Origin: Gamsiella multidivaricata
Taxonomy: Eukaryota; Mortierellomycota; Mortierellomycetes; Mortierellales; Mortierellaceae
Reading direction: 5' to 3'
DNA length: 64,000 bases
NCBI RefSeq assembly: GCF_025024155.1
Contig: NW_026251789.1
Location: 1 to 64,000 of the forward strand
Below, in pieces: positions 1-12,106 of this stretch. The notes under the pieces were generated by a model that did not search any database, was not told the origin of the DNA, and worked only from the letters and a program-made list of their open reading frames with translations. A program made the position numbers and the translations under genes. Within the stretch, counting starts at the first letter, position 1, and each line of letters opens with the position of its first letter.

Positions 1-2
1 TT

Positions 3-233
3 CTTGCGCGTCGCAATGAGCGTAAGCAGTCTGCGATGTCGCGTGAGAGTGACGACGACGATAACGGCGATCAGGATGGGGGTTCAGGGAGCCGCAAGAG
101 ATCGTACGGCGATAGAAGCGAGCCCTTTGATGGACTCTTTTCGGATTCACTCAAGAGGCGCAAGGGCAAAACAGCTTTTGATAAGACTAAGCGCAACATC
201 AAGCGAAGCACTAAGGGACGGTCCAAAGCATGA
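3..233 (+). CDS. 3' end of a basic, probably nuclear protein (partial)
   Basis: A frame open from the left window edge ends at a TGA at 231-233 and gives about 76 C-terminal residues. It has an acidic stretch (DDDDNGDQDGG), then a tail very rich in Lys/Arg (SLKRRKGKTAFDKTKRNIKR). Such acidic-then-basic tails are common in nucleolar and ribosome-biogenesis proteins, including some RNA helicases, but no catalytic motif lies inside the window, so no family is assigned. The start and most of the gene lie to the left. Confidence 0.55.
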   Translation, partial: LARRNERKQSAMSRESDDDDNGDQDGGSGSRKRSYGDRSEPFDGLFSDSLKRRKGKTAFDKTKRNIKRSTKGRSKA

Positions 234-449
234 AGATAGAAAGAACACGACCATTTTTGCTATCTCACAATCCGTCTGCCACATTCTCCTTGCATTTTTT
301 TTTATCTTTCGCCATTGTAACACATCGTCACTTTCGTCCTGTAGCTGTAATAAAATAACTACGCCCTGCATAAACATAACAGAGTGACAGGCCATAAATG
401 GTGAATGCTTCTTATGATCTGGCGTTCTATACCTTTGCTCCCGTAATTT

Positions 450-680
450 ATGCTCGGCGTTCAGTTGCTCGATAAACGTTTCAACACGGAAGAAGCCATC
501 ATAGATGACTACTTTGATCACTATATGGCCGACGACGATGAGGAGAATACAGCGGGCGCTGTTGGATCGGGTGGTCTGTTTCGTCATGACGACGATCTTC
601 CAGGACGTGCAGGAAAGATACTGCGATGATTCTGATGATTCCGATGATGGAGATGAGGAGCTGAACAACATGGTTTAAAC
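450..680 (+). pseudogene. Acidic coding fragment broken by a frame change
   Basis: An ATG at 450 opens 59 codons with natural-looking composition (DDYFDHYMADDDEEN, then GGLFRHDDDLPGRAGK) before a TGA at 627-629. One base out of frame at the same place, an acidic continuation (DDSDDSDDGDEELNNM) runs to a TAA near 676. Codon-like composition on both sides of the shift suggests a once continuous acidic tail. I do not recognise the family. It could also be an unrecognised exon pair, but I see no good donor/acceptor at the shift. Confidence 0.3.
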
Positions 681-866
681 GAAGAGGGGATGTGAACACT
701 GGCTTTTTTTTTTTTTTGCTGATTCTTGTAGAAGCAAATGTATATCGCGACACAATAAACAGAGTTGTCTTTTAGCGGTACAATTACATGTGACTCAGGA
801 TCCACCTACCCTTCTATTTATGATACGAACGGTACAGCAGTGTCTCTCAGGTATGCAACCGTGAGA

Positions 867-2475
867 ATGGAGAAGCGATTTGTGCCCATGGCTGTAAGGT
901 GATGTGCCTGTGCCTGTGCCTGTGCCTACCCTTTAATTTCTAATACCCTTATCTTTTTCTCGCACTTGTTTACTCCACATTTTTTACCTCCTGCTTCGCC
1001 CATCAGTGTCTCTGCTCCACTATCCGAGCAAGACCCAATCCGGTCCGTGATCCAAGAGCAGCAGTGACCATACAACCACCACAGAGGCTAGCAAAGTCTC
1101 AGAAACGTTTGTCTTGAATGTCCAGCTTCTGTTATTCTTCCTCTTGTGGATATGAATGGCATCGTACTTTTTTCTGGCGCCAAAGTCTAGTGCCAGAGGA
1201 TGTTTGCGACTTGGTTCTAACAGTGTCCCTTTCTCCACCAGGCAGCAGATGCTACTCCGCTCTGCTGCATCTGGCAGTCGACCACAACGGCCTCGATGGC
1301 GGCGTGACTCAGTCCATTGAGATTCGTCAAGGAGGAGCTAGGAGTTCGCAAAGGTACGGTTGTATACGTTATTTGCTGTTGTGCTTGTGGATGATGGATG
1401 TCTGTATGTCTTTTTCTCGCCTCTTAACTGTTGCCCCTCTTTGAACTGTTTCTCTTGCAGGCACTGCTTCCTTCTGCCTCGAGCGAGATGCGGCATCAAC
1501 CATGCACCGTCCACTCGCAGCAAAGGCTCCAGTCCAATCAAATCTAGTGCTAGGCACGCGCAAAGGGTCGAGTGCGCCATGGATTCAAGGTAGTGGTGGA
1601 ACGGTAGCGAGGAGGCAGGGGACAGTGCTGGCTGTGGCCGAACAGCAAACCACTCTCTCTCAGCTAATGAACGATGGTCTCCAAGGCCGTGAGATTGCTA
1701 GTCGCGAGTTCGGCTTTTCTGTGGAGATGGCCAATGTGTACGGGATGCAAGAGGGAGAGGATGAATGGGATATTGTCATAGACAATGGGGAATGGGGGAG
1801 AACGATGAGAAGGGATAGCAAAAGACTACGGGTGATGCGCAGTGGAAGAGATCAAGAGGGAGTACAAAACGAGCGCGGGAGAGGGCGCAGGGGAGCTGCG
1901 CAAGGTTCGCATAGTTTCCTCTAGTATGTTTCAGTGGCATTGCACATCGGTTCGTTTGCTAACGACATTAACGCTAGAAAGCTCCTTCGTTATTTTGTCG
2001 ACCACAACCGGTCGTGTCAAGATGCACCTGTTTCGAAACATCTCAGATTGCCTTAGCAGCAGCTACACTTCCAGACGCAGCTGTATATAGGTGCGCAGGA
2101 TAAGACCTGCCATTGCAAAGACAAAGGACAAGAACGACATTGATACCGAGAGCATCATCAGATGCCCTAAAACAACATCGTTGTGTTTCAATCAAAACCA
2201 CAGCAACGGCGATGACATTGAAAAAGACCTCAAGACCAGCAGGACCCGAGTTCGAGGCCCATCGTCTAAAAGTCTCATTGTCTTGTGTCATGCCAAAGCT
2301 CAATAGTAAAATCAGTTCTTGGGGCACGGCTACAAAGATGGACTTGGGCACAAATGAGGAAGAGGACATCGATGAATGTGATATATTGACTTGGAAACAC
2401 TTGAATACTGATCGTTATATCAAAGGTGCAGATCGTCAGGTGCAGATCGTCAGGGCACTCTCAATCCGGCAGTGA
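867..2475 (+). pseudogene. Possible degenerate or unrecognised multi-exon gene
   Basis: This stretch has splice-like signals and patches of plausible reading frame but no frame I can carry through. From 1350 to 1460 there is a good intron: a donor after GTTCGCAAAG and a TTGCAG acceptor at about 1460. It joins VKEELGVRK to GTASFCLERDAASTMHRP, which continues open to about 1920. A second intron at 1924-1978 has a GTATGT donor, a GCTAAC branch site and a CTAG acceptor. Upstream exons carry in-frame stops, and downstream frames (2091-2475) change repeatedly. Either a gene is decaying here or the exon model is wrong. No domain is recognised. Confidence 0.22.
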
Positions 2476-4323
2476 TGAACGCGTTTAAGGTCCTTTGACC
2501 GCCAATTCAGATTCCTTGCCCTTCACGACATCATCAAAAAAAAAAAAAATGCGAACGTGTAGTGCTGGTGCCGATGAAGTCCTTGGTGACAATGTTCAAC
2601 TGCATAAAGGGGGTTTCGTATACGAACTCTGCGCTCATGGCCTATGCGCTTATATGGGGTTCAAGTCGATGTCATATGTCGGAGGTGATGATGTATAGCT
2701 CGTAAAACATTATTTTAGCAAGCGGGCTCGGCTCTTCTCCACTGTTTCAAGTTGTTGTTGAGCAGGATCACACTATAGACCGCATGGCATGGTGCGGCAT
2801 GCATAGGAACTTAGGACGCGTGTCCATTTAGCCGCGCTCTTGTTTTTTTTATTTGCAAGCTGAAATATGCGCGGGAGCTGCACCATCAGGTACTCGGTGC
2901 ATCTCTAGACTGAAAGAGAGGGTTCATTGGCAGGGCCTGAAGATGGTTAGCACTCGAGCAAGCACAGGGGAATGCGCCCAACCTCACGCTCAGAGTTCAG
3001 ATGCGGAGTGCCGAAGACCGGGCACCGCACCCATGTGTAGCCAGGAGATGCACATGGGTGTATGAATAACAACATTGCATCGCATGCATCTGCTCCCAAT
3101 GCACTCCGCTCCTCCACAGATCGATTTGTAGCGGGCTCACACACTCTAATGTAAGTGTATATTTCTGTGCGGTAGACTAGGCCCATAGGCAATGTCCGCC
3201 CATCGATTGTCCCATCATGGGTCGGACTCTGTCCTCACATATGAGCGCATTCTGGAGTCGAGTGCAATGTTTGTCTGTTGTGCTTCGCCGTGCTTTCTCT
3301 TCTCCCTTTCTTTCTCTTCAACATCAACAGCATCACCAGAATCATCATCCGAATCATCCGAATCACATCCGCATCTTCTCATCCTCACTCTGTAATTCCC
3401 GTTCATATTTCCCGTGGGGAATACCCCAATCATCCCACCCACGCCCACACTCTTGTGCCACCCCCTGCAATATTTGTTGTTGTTTGTACCATATCGTATC
3501 GCATCTTCTTCCCACCTCCTCCCTTCTGCGTCCTCTGCTGGTCAGTGTTCTGCTCCTCCATTCTTACTAACATCCATACCGCCGCACGCATCGTAGCAGT
3601 AAACCACAACCACAACCACAACCACCCAGCACCCCTAGCCCATGCCTGTGTCGCCCAGTCGATCACACCCTGCACTGCACTGCACTGCACTGCACTTGCA
3701 CTCGCCATAACCATCCCTTGCGCCTTTTCCGCTTTCTTTCCCTGTCCTCCTTGTCACACTTCATATCATTCACTTTACACTTTACACTCTACACTCTATT
3801 TCATTTTCCTTTCTTTTCCTCCTCATTGCTGTCGACCTCATCAACCCTCTCCTTCTCTCTTTCCCCCCCTTCCAACTGTCCTTTCCTTTTCCCATGCACA
3901 GGCACACTGGTTCCTCTTGAATACTAAGAACGAACCTCTGCCGTAGGTTACTCCTCCTCCTCCTCGATTTGTATGGCACCTCTATCTTTATCCCACTGCC
4001 ACTTCCTCGTCTTCTCATGGACGAGTTATCTCCGTCTGCTATCCTGCTCTACAGATAGCCAGACACACCCGCCCCCTTCCCTTTACCCTTTTCTGCTCTC
4101 CCTCTCACTCTCTCTCCTGTCGGTTCATTCGATCCGCGGAATTCTGAATCAGTCTCTTGTCGTCTGTCGCAATCACTCATCCAAAAAAAAAAAAAAAAAA
4201 AAAACGAATTTCGAACTGACCTGGTGTAGTTCTTCACCCTCTCGCCTACGATAATACAATAGTGCATAGTACACACGCGCAGTTACTCACTCTCCTCACA
4301 TTGCCAGTGCCTGCCTGATATCG
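2476..4323. other. Intergenic region and probable kinesin promoter/leader
   Basis: I see no supportable gene. Bases 2536-2548 are an A run. From about 3190 the plus strand becomes strongly CT-rich, with simple repeats: CCACAA units near 3603, CTGCA units at about 3667-3695, and a 22-base A run at 4183-4204. Long open frames here (for example 3278-3946) consist of Ser/Pro/His/Phe low-complexity translation and are not credible proteins. CT-rich leaders of this kind precede most genes in this window, so the last kilobase is probably promoter and 5' UTR of the kinesin gene at 4324. Confidence 0.5.
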
Positions 4324-7300
4324 ATGACTGGACAGTCTCAGGCACACGGCTCGTCTGCGCAGGCAATCGAGACCTCTGTCCAAGTCGGTAAGATGCTCTC
4401 TCTTAAATGCCCTATCGCTTTCCCTCTGCCTCTGGAACACCAGGAACACCAGGAACACCAGGAACGCCTGGAACTCACGGGAATGCATGGGGACACATCT
4501 GCGACGGAAAAATCTTTGTCTTGCGTCGCAATCGATGTGTCAGCCTATTTTCGGCCTCTGCAGCCAGCACCAGTCAGCCAGCCCCATACGCCGACCAGCA
4601 TTTTTGCATTGCGAGAAGACAGACACACTGCCACGCAAGACTTTTTAGATCCTGTTCAATTGCTCTGGCAGATGCTCACACTCTGGTTCTACATTTCCGA
4701 TAACATCTGAGGTCTGAGGAATGGAAGTGGACGCTTGGTCAAATACCAACCATCACTTGTGCAGGCTGTACTCTTTACCGGCCAAAAGGAGGATTTCCGC
4801 TCTCAATAATTGCTCTCTCCAATTATCTTTATCAAATAATATTCGCTTGATACTAAAGAGAGTACCGGCACGGCACGGCCAGCCAGGGCAGAACCAAGGA
4901 TAGCTAATGTTTATGTTTCTATGCTTGTTTTTTTCACATAAATAGCACTCCGCATCCGACCCATCTTCACTGACAGCAGGAGCCAGAACAAGTCTCGACA
5001 ACGCGCAGATACAGAAGTCCTCCATGTCATCGAGAGATCACCTACACCCTCATCGCTATCGGGAGCATCATCAGGACAGCATGATCAGCCTCAACAAGTT
5101 GCAGTAGTCCCGTTGCAACGACACTTCACATTCGATCACATCTTTGGGACGGGTGCGACGCAGGAGGAAGTCTACCAGGGCAGTGTCAAGCGCATGGTCG
5201 ACAAATTCATGGAAGGTAATGGCATAGCATTCTGAGACGTACAACCGTGTCCATTTGCACAACTGAGGCTGGAAGTCGCCCTCTCTCTCTCTCTCTCTCT
5301 TTCCCTCTCCTTTTTAATTTCAATCGTTAACGCGCATTTCTTTTATTATACTAATACCGCAGGCTACAATGTGACCATAATGGCATATGGCCAGACATCT
5401 TCCGGAAAGACTTATACCATGGGCACAGCAGCCCCAACAACTGAGGATCGCGGGAGCTCATCCGAGGGTAAGTGAAGAGGATGGGAATGTGATTTTGTTT
5501 TGTTGCTGTAATATGCTTTCGCTTCTCCTATGCACAGACTTTTCCATTAATTAATGCGCTGTCACGAGGGAGATTCTTTTATATGTTTGCGCGTGCAATC
5601 GCACTAAAGAAAACAGTGGTGTTTGGTAACACATGCAAACATGCTAGGAGATATTGCTAAACGTAACCATTTTTGCATCCCTGTATCTGCATTGCGTCTA
5701 TCCCGTAGGTATTATTCCGCGAGCTATGACCCAGCTCTTCCAAGATGCGAGGAGACCACCCTCCGTATACCCAGGCTACAGGACCCCGCCGCCCAAGACC
5801 ATCTTCCGCGTCTCCTTTGTCGAGATCTATAACGAAGACCTCATCGACCTGCTCGTCAAGGGCGACTTCCGTCCCCCGGTGACCATCCGTGAGGACACCA
5901 AGGGAAACATCTTCTGGACAGGTGTTCAGGAGATTGTTGTCACGTCCGTGGAGGAGGTTATCCAGTACGTGCAATGATGTTCTGTCTATGCTAGGAAGAT
6001 GCATTGTACAGCTGAACATTGCACAGTTTATTAAGTGTGCTCAATCTTTTTTTGTTAATGCTGCGGACACGTTTCTCATGTTCTTCATCTTCGATTTTCA
6101 ATAGTTTGCTATGGTTTGGCTCACAGAACAGACAGACGCATTCAACAGAGATGAATGAAAAGTCGTCTCGGTCGCATGCAATCTTCAGCATCACCCTCCG
6201 ACAGGAGAAATTTATCCCGACCCATCCTCCACCACCAGTTGCCGTAGATACATCCAAGCAGCGTCCACACTCGAAAACACCGAGCATCGGAAACCTTTCT
6301 CCACTCAGTGGGCCTCCAAGTGCAAACGGATTCGCACCAGGATTTGTAGTTTCAGGACGCCCAGGAACGCCAACGACCGGCAGCAGTATACCAACCCCAT
6401 TCACAAGCGGAATCATGGCTCCCGGATCGAAATTGAAGCGTCAAAGCATGATGACAGATGCCCTTTCTTCCTCAGCGTCCTCATCATCGTTGAACGGATC
6501 AAGTCAACAGGCGGACGACGCAGAGCCGGAAGGAGAGTGGGTGACATTGAACAGCAAGTTCCATTTTGTGGATTTGGCTGGTTCGGAGCGATTGAAGCGT
6601 ACGTCTGCGATCGGAGACCGAGCCAAAGAGGGAATCAGCATTAATGCAGGATTGCATGCTCTGGGAAACGTCATTTCTGCGCTTGGGGATCCCAGCAAGA
6701 AGGCTAGTCATGTGCCCTATCGCGACTCGAAACTGACAAGGTTGTTGCAGGATTCTCTGGGAGGAAACGCTTTAGCACTGATGATTGCTTGCGTCAGTCC
6801 GAGTGAACTGAATTTGGGCGAGACTCTTGTAAGTTCAACGGGTAATGGCTCTATGGGTAGACAGCCATGTCGTTTATGCTCTTAGCTAACGAACAATGCG
6901 CTTTTGATGCTTATCAATACAATCATAGAATACACTCAAGTATGCAAATCGTGCAAGAAATATCAAGAACTCGTCCTCGCTCAACCAAGAGATCAACATG
7001 GACAATCCCGAATACCTGCGCTCGATCATCCAAAAACTCAAACTGGAAATCAAATTGCTCAAAGAGTCTGGAGCAACAAAAGGGGCAGGAACATTAAGTG
7101 CAGGTGACAGGACGCCGACTCCAGGGCTTGACGGCGCGAGCCAGAGAGCGCTACATTCGAATCGCCATTCCATCACCTCTATCTCCACCTTTAGCCATGG
7201 AGGCGTCGACGACAGCATGAGCGAGGACCGAGCAATGTCACCCTCACCTTCTCGACGACTCTCTCATTACCAAAGTCGCGAATCTATTGCGACGGATATC

Positions 7301-10300
7301 AGCCATGGCTATTTAAACGCTGTTCAAGAAGAAGACGACCGGTACTCAGATACTTCCTCCTCTGCAAGGACCACGACCATGAGTACGGGCACGAATGGTG
7401 CGAGTAGCGTAGCCACCTCACCCAAGACTCGACCGAGTATTCCACCATTGACGATCCCCCCATCCTTGGACTCGAAATCGTTCCAAGATTTCGTTGAGCC
7501 AGTCATCGAGGAATACGAAAAGGTGATTTCGGGGCTGGAGTCACATTTGGCAATGACCCAGGCGGCGCTTAACCACTCGGAACTTATGCTGGAGGAGCAG
7601 CAGGGTCGAATTGACGTTATTGAGGACGAAAACCGGACGTTACTTAAGAGTCAGCAGGTACAGCAGAAATCGAGCGGCAGCGATTCAGACGATAGCGCCG
7701 CAACAGTAGCAGCAGGGAGGCAGCAGAAGGAGCTGGAGCAGCAACTGCAGAAACTGCAGGAGGAACTCCAAAACGCGGAGACGCGTAAGGCCGAAGGTGA
7801 ACAACATATCCAAGAGCTGGAGGAGAAGCTTGCGCGAGAGCAAGCTGCGGCTCAAGAGCGTATCGAACAGGCCCTGAAGGAGAAAGAGGAGGAAATTCAA
7901 CGATCGCAGTCCAGTTCCCCTACACTTGTGGACCTGGCCAAGGAGCAGGAGATTCAGAGGCTCTCAGAGAGGATCCATCAGCTGGAGGAGCAGTGCCGTC
8001 GGCAAAAAGAGGAAGCTGAAGCGGAGGCGGAGGCGCTGAAGTTGGCTCAGGCTGCGAGAGAGGAGTCTTCGCCGGCAGTGGCAGAGTCGGATCTGGAGAG
8101 AGAAGAGCGCGAGACAAACGAGATCAAGCGCGAGGAGGAGTTCATTGAAATGCTACAGGCCAAGGCCGCACTGGAGCTCGAGCTTGAATCGGAGAAGGCC
8201 AGGCATGAGGCATTGATTTTGCAAGTCGAGGCGTCCAAGGCTCCTCACGCTAGGACTGACAGCGCTCACGCGGAAGAGGATCACGGTGACAGTCTGATGA
8301 AGCAGCTCGAGGTCACCGCAGTGTCGCAGCCCAAAGATGCTGGCAAGGAAACGGCTCTGGTTAAGGAACTTGAGACTCAGTTGGCCGAGGCCCGTGAGTC
8401 GGAGCGTTTGCTTAAGGATGAGACCGTGACTCTGACCGAGAGACTGGAGAAGCTGCAAAAAGAGCTTACATCGGCCGTGGAGATGGAGGAGAAGCTGCAG
8501 AAGGAGCTTACATCGGCTGCGGAGATGGAGAAGAAGCTGCAGGAGGAGCTTACATCGGCTGCGGAGATGGAGGAGAAACTGCAAAGGGAACTTACATCGG
8601 CTGTGGAGATGGAGAAGAAGCTGCAGGAGGAGCTTACATCAGCTGCGGAGATGGGGGGGAAGCTGCAAAGGGAGCTTACATCGGCTGCAGAGATGGAGGA
8701 GAAGCTGCAAAGGGAGCTTACATCGGCTGCGGAGATGGAGGAGAAGCTGCAAAGGGAGCTCACATCGGCCGCGGAGATGGAGGAGATGTTGCAGTTGGCG
8801 GTCTCAAATCTGGAGGGCCGACTCAAGACGACGCAGGAGAGCGAGTCGAAGCATCTGGAGGAGCTTGAGCAGAATCTGGCACGGATCCAAGATCTGGAGG
8901 AGCGATCGACCAAAGCCGAGCAGGAGGCCTTGAAGGTCGTTGAGGAACTCAAGGCCAAGATCTCGGAGGCCAAGCAATCAGCGGAGGAGCATCTCGCCGA
9001 TGAATTGCTTGAGCTGCTGGAAAAGATGGAGAAGGAGCGGGCCAAAGTCGAGGCCTTGCAGACCCAGGTCGAGAACCAGCTTGCGGAGCTGACTATTGAG
9101 AAGTCCAGAGCTGCGGAGCTGGAGTCGGATCGTGATGCGATCAAGGCCCAGTGGGAGGCGGATAAGGAGCGCATTCAGACGCTGGAGAAGGAGATTGAGG
9201 ATCAGTCGGCTCTGATCCGTGAAAAGGCGGACATGATAGCTTCGCTCGAGGAAAAAGTTCTGCAGCATGAGGGCACCGTTGAGACCAGGATGCAGCTGGA
9301 GCAGGAACTTGCCCAGAAAATCAGCGAGCATGATGAGACGTTGGCGTCTAAAGCTGCGTTGATTCAAGAGCTGGAGGAGAAAGTCCTGGCACTTGAGGTG
9401 ACAATGCAGCGCTCGGATGATAGCACGAAGGAGCAGGTCACAAAAGTTCAGGGCGAGCTGGAGGAGGCACTGGAGCAATTGAAAGCGAGTCAGACAAAGG
9501 AGCAAGAGCAAGGACGGATCCTGGAGGAGCTGCGTGAGAAAATCACTACTCTTGACGCTGAGGCCATCGCCGCAAGTGAGAAAATTACTACTCTTGACGC
9601 TGAGGCCATCGCCGCAAGGGACCTGTTGTCCAGCAAGGAGACTGAGCTTGCAGAGGCTGTCCAGACCCTGGAGAACAAGGTCAAGGTCGCAGAGGCTGAC
9701 CGGGATGACGCCGAGACACGTCTGGAGGAGGTCGAGCGACGCTACCAGGCCGTGGGCGAGGAGATCAAGGTTCTTCAAACGAGTGTTGAGGAGCATCTAG
9801 TTACGATCGAGCTACTGCAGAACAAGCTGAGCGAGGCACAGCACTCACCGTCCTCGTCAAGACCAGCGTCAATATCCTCCTCGGTCGCAAATTTTGCCGC
9901 AGGCGAAGAATCTACGGTCATTCAGAGGCTTGAGAAGGAGAAGGCACGGTACAGAGCGCTTGTTCGCGAGAACGAGAAGGAGATCGAGCGCCTCAGCCAG
10001 GATCTGGAGTTGCTTGCATCCGAGTTCTCGGACGCGGCTACGGCATTCGAGGATGCGGAGGAGGAGATGAAGGCGAGGATTACGGAGCTGGAAACGCTCC
10101 TGGAGGAGAAGGATGCCGTTAAGCCCAACAATCTCTCGTCGACATCGTTAGCCTCGAACAACTCGAACTTGCATCCGTCTTCGGCAACCACGGCAGCACA
10201 GCTCACGTCCTTAAAAGCTGAGCGTGACCAGGCGTTGCAGTCGTCCGAGGAGCTGTCTTCGATCGTCGCGGAGCTGAATGAGAAGAACCACAGTCTGCAG

Positions 10301-11674
10301 GAGCGACTGCTCACGCTCGAGCGGGAGCAAGAGTCGATCAAACTGCAGCATGTCCTGGAGCAACAGGCGCAGCAGGATGAGATCCGGACGCTCAAGGACC
10401 GTGCCGAGCGGCTGGACCGCAATGCAAGCCCAAGTCCTCATGATGATGACCGAATTGTTGCGATGCATGAACGTATTCTGCGACACAAGACGTCAACTTC
10501 GTCGGATCAGCTCGTGAACGGTAAAGCGGAGGATTCGCTGGCGACGCCCCGGCAGAGCTGGAGCACGACGGCGTCTGGTTCACAGCAGCTTGGTAACAGG
10601 GCAGGACGACATGAGTCGACACTGATTCAGCAAGCGAAGCAGATCAAGATGTTGGAGGAGAAGATTGCAGAGCTCCAGGCAGCTAATGGTGCAGGTGAAT
10701 CATCACCTACGGCTAATGATAACAACAGCAATAACAACGGTAGCCATGGCCAAAAGGTGCCGCCATCGGCCTCGACGTTAGCGATTGGGTTAGGTATCAT
10801 GCACAAGTCGTCGGATCCTGAACTGACCCGGTTGAACTCTACACAGATGATTCCTCGTCAAAGTCTTGAAAAGATATCGCCAGCATTGCGTCCGTTTCCA
10901 ACGTTCGGATCCGCGGTCAGCACACCACCGACCCCTCCACCAACAGCGCCACTTCCTCCGCCTCCTGTAGGCGCCGTTGTGGCTGCTAAGAGCATGCCGG
11001 CACATTTGACTGGAAACGCACCGCCGTCGCCCAGGATTGGTGGAGTGTTCAATCTGGAGACGGCTTCGCCGAGCGCGTCGCCAAGTATGAAACCGTCAAG
11101 GACTGGATCGGCTAATAGTCGCGCGGCTATTGCAGCAGCAACAGCAGGTTCACCTGGAGGGGCGCGTCGTGTGGATCGGGACTCGACAGCGTCGAATGTT
11201 TCAGAATCGACGCATAACAATGGATGGGCGAGCCCGACGGGAAGCACGATGAGTGTGAGCAACATTTCGGCTGCAACTGCACAGGCACTCCACGGCGTTG
11301 AGGTGAACGAGCTGAAGGGAGTGGTCGATACGTTGGCGCATCAAGTGCAGGCGTTGAAGGTTGAGCAGACGATGCAGCAGGGCAAGATTCATCGGCTGGA
11401 GGCAGCGCTTGCGGATGCGGAGGAGCGGGTGAAGCAGGCGAAGAGCGAGAGAGACGCGTCACTTGCGGAGAAGGAGCAGCTGGCGAGGGAGGTGGAGCAG
11501 GTCCGGGCGGAGTTGGCGGCGGCGAAGCAGAAGGGCGAGACGGATCGACAGGGGCTGGAGAGTTTAGTGGAGAAGGAGAGGAGGGAGAAGGAGAAGGCTG
11601 TGGAGACGCGGGCGATCATGGAAGCACGGATGGAGGAGTTGATGGCCAGGAAGAGTAAGTTTGCGTGCTTTTAA
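4324..11674 (+). CDS. Kinesin-4 family motor with long coiled-coil stalk
   Basis: Exons 4324-4387, 4946-5215, 5363-5467, 5709-5964, 6105-6828 and 6929-11674 join in frame to about 2054 residues. The motor domain is N-terminal. It starts VQVALRIRPI and has P-loop GQTSSGKT (residues 121-128), switch I NEKSSRSH (249-256), switch II DLAGSE (388-393) and the end signature [14 protein letters not shown] (474-487). The segment [12 protein letters not shown] plus [17 protein letters not shown] is typical of kinesin-4 (KIF4/KIF21). These motors move on microtubules and affect microtubule dynamics; the cargo cannot be told from the sequence. About 130 residues separate switch I from switch II, far more than usual, because of a Ser/Pro/Gly-rich insertion. 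The stalk (about 640-1350) is Glu/Lys/Leu coiled coil with a 14-residue tandem repeat. Then come disordered Ser/Pro segments, a final short coiled coil and the end KSKFACF. The terminal exon could instead be spliced at GTAAGT near 11656 (see the 12107 entry). Confidence 0.93.
8447..8782 (+). repeat. Eight tandem 42-bp units in the kinesin stalk
   Basis: Eight units of 42 bp start at 8447, 8489, 8531, 8573, 8615, 8657, 8699 and 8741; a partial ninth follows. Each encodes 14 residues close to [14 protein letters not shown]. Fourteen residues are exactly two heptads, so gaining or losing a unit keeps the coiled-coil register. The units differ by a few bases (K/R/E in the middle, A/V before EM, one GG for EE). 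Confidence 0.95.
9536..9619 (+). repeat. Second 14-residue direct duplication in the kinesin stalk
   Basis: Two adjacent 42-bp units encode [14 protein letters not shown] and [14 protein letters not shown] and are nearly identical at the DNA level. The unit is again two heptads long but unrelated in sequence to the 8447-8782 array. Confidence 0.9.
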
Positions 11675-12106
11675 AGGAAAGAACAAGGGTGGGCTGGGAC
11701 GTTTCTGTGCTTATACCTTTTTCTCTTCTCTCTTCTTCCTCTTGATTGTTATTTATCATGTCTCTCCCTCCCTTTCGCTGTGCCGTTCGCATTTTTGTTA
11801 TTGTGCTTTGTTAAACTATTATATCTTTTCCATTGTTTTCTTGTAACCTTTCCTGCCCGTTTCCTCTTTTTTGTTCTTCTATCTTTCTCCTCAAACCTTT
11901 TGAGTAGACGTTCTCCCACTTCTCTTCTAAAAGCTGGTTCACCCTGTTCTATTATTATTGTAATTTCAACAATAATTACCAATACCTGACCAATTGACCA
12001 TTGACCATGTCCGAATGTGGAATGTCATGTCCTCTTCTCTTGCTTTAAAAAAAAAAATAATGATCGAAAATACACGAAAAAATCGAAATCCAACAATGAT
12101 AGACAC

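Noticed and set aside
3603..3695. CCACAA and CTGCA short repeats considered as a regulatory array
   Set aside because: Simple-sequence repeats of this size are common in CT-rich leaders here, and nothing shows a binding function.
3278..3946. Open frame of 222 codons on the plus strand
   Set aside because: Its translation is CT-repeat low complexity (Ser/Pro/His/Leu/Phe) with no domain and lies in the CT-rich leader region before the kinesin gene.
8447..8782. Direct repeats considered as a CRISPR-like array
   Set aside because: The units are contiguous with no spacers, lie in a coding exon and encode heptads; the organism is a eukaryote.
7685..11619. Several long minus-strand frames of up to 272 codons
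   Set aside because: They are antisense shadows of the Glu/Lys/Leu-rich kinesin coiled coil; CTC/CTG-rich complement gives Leu/Ser runs, a known artefact.
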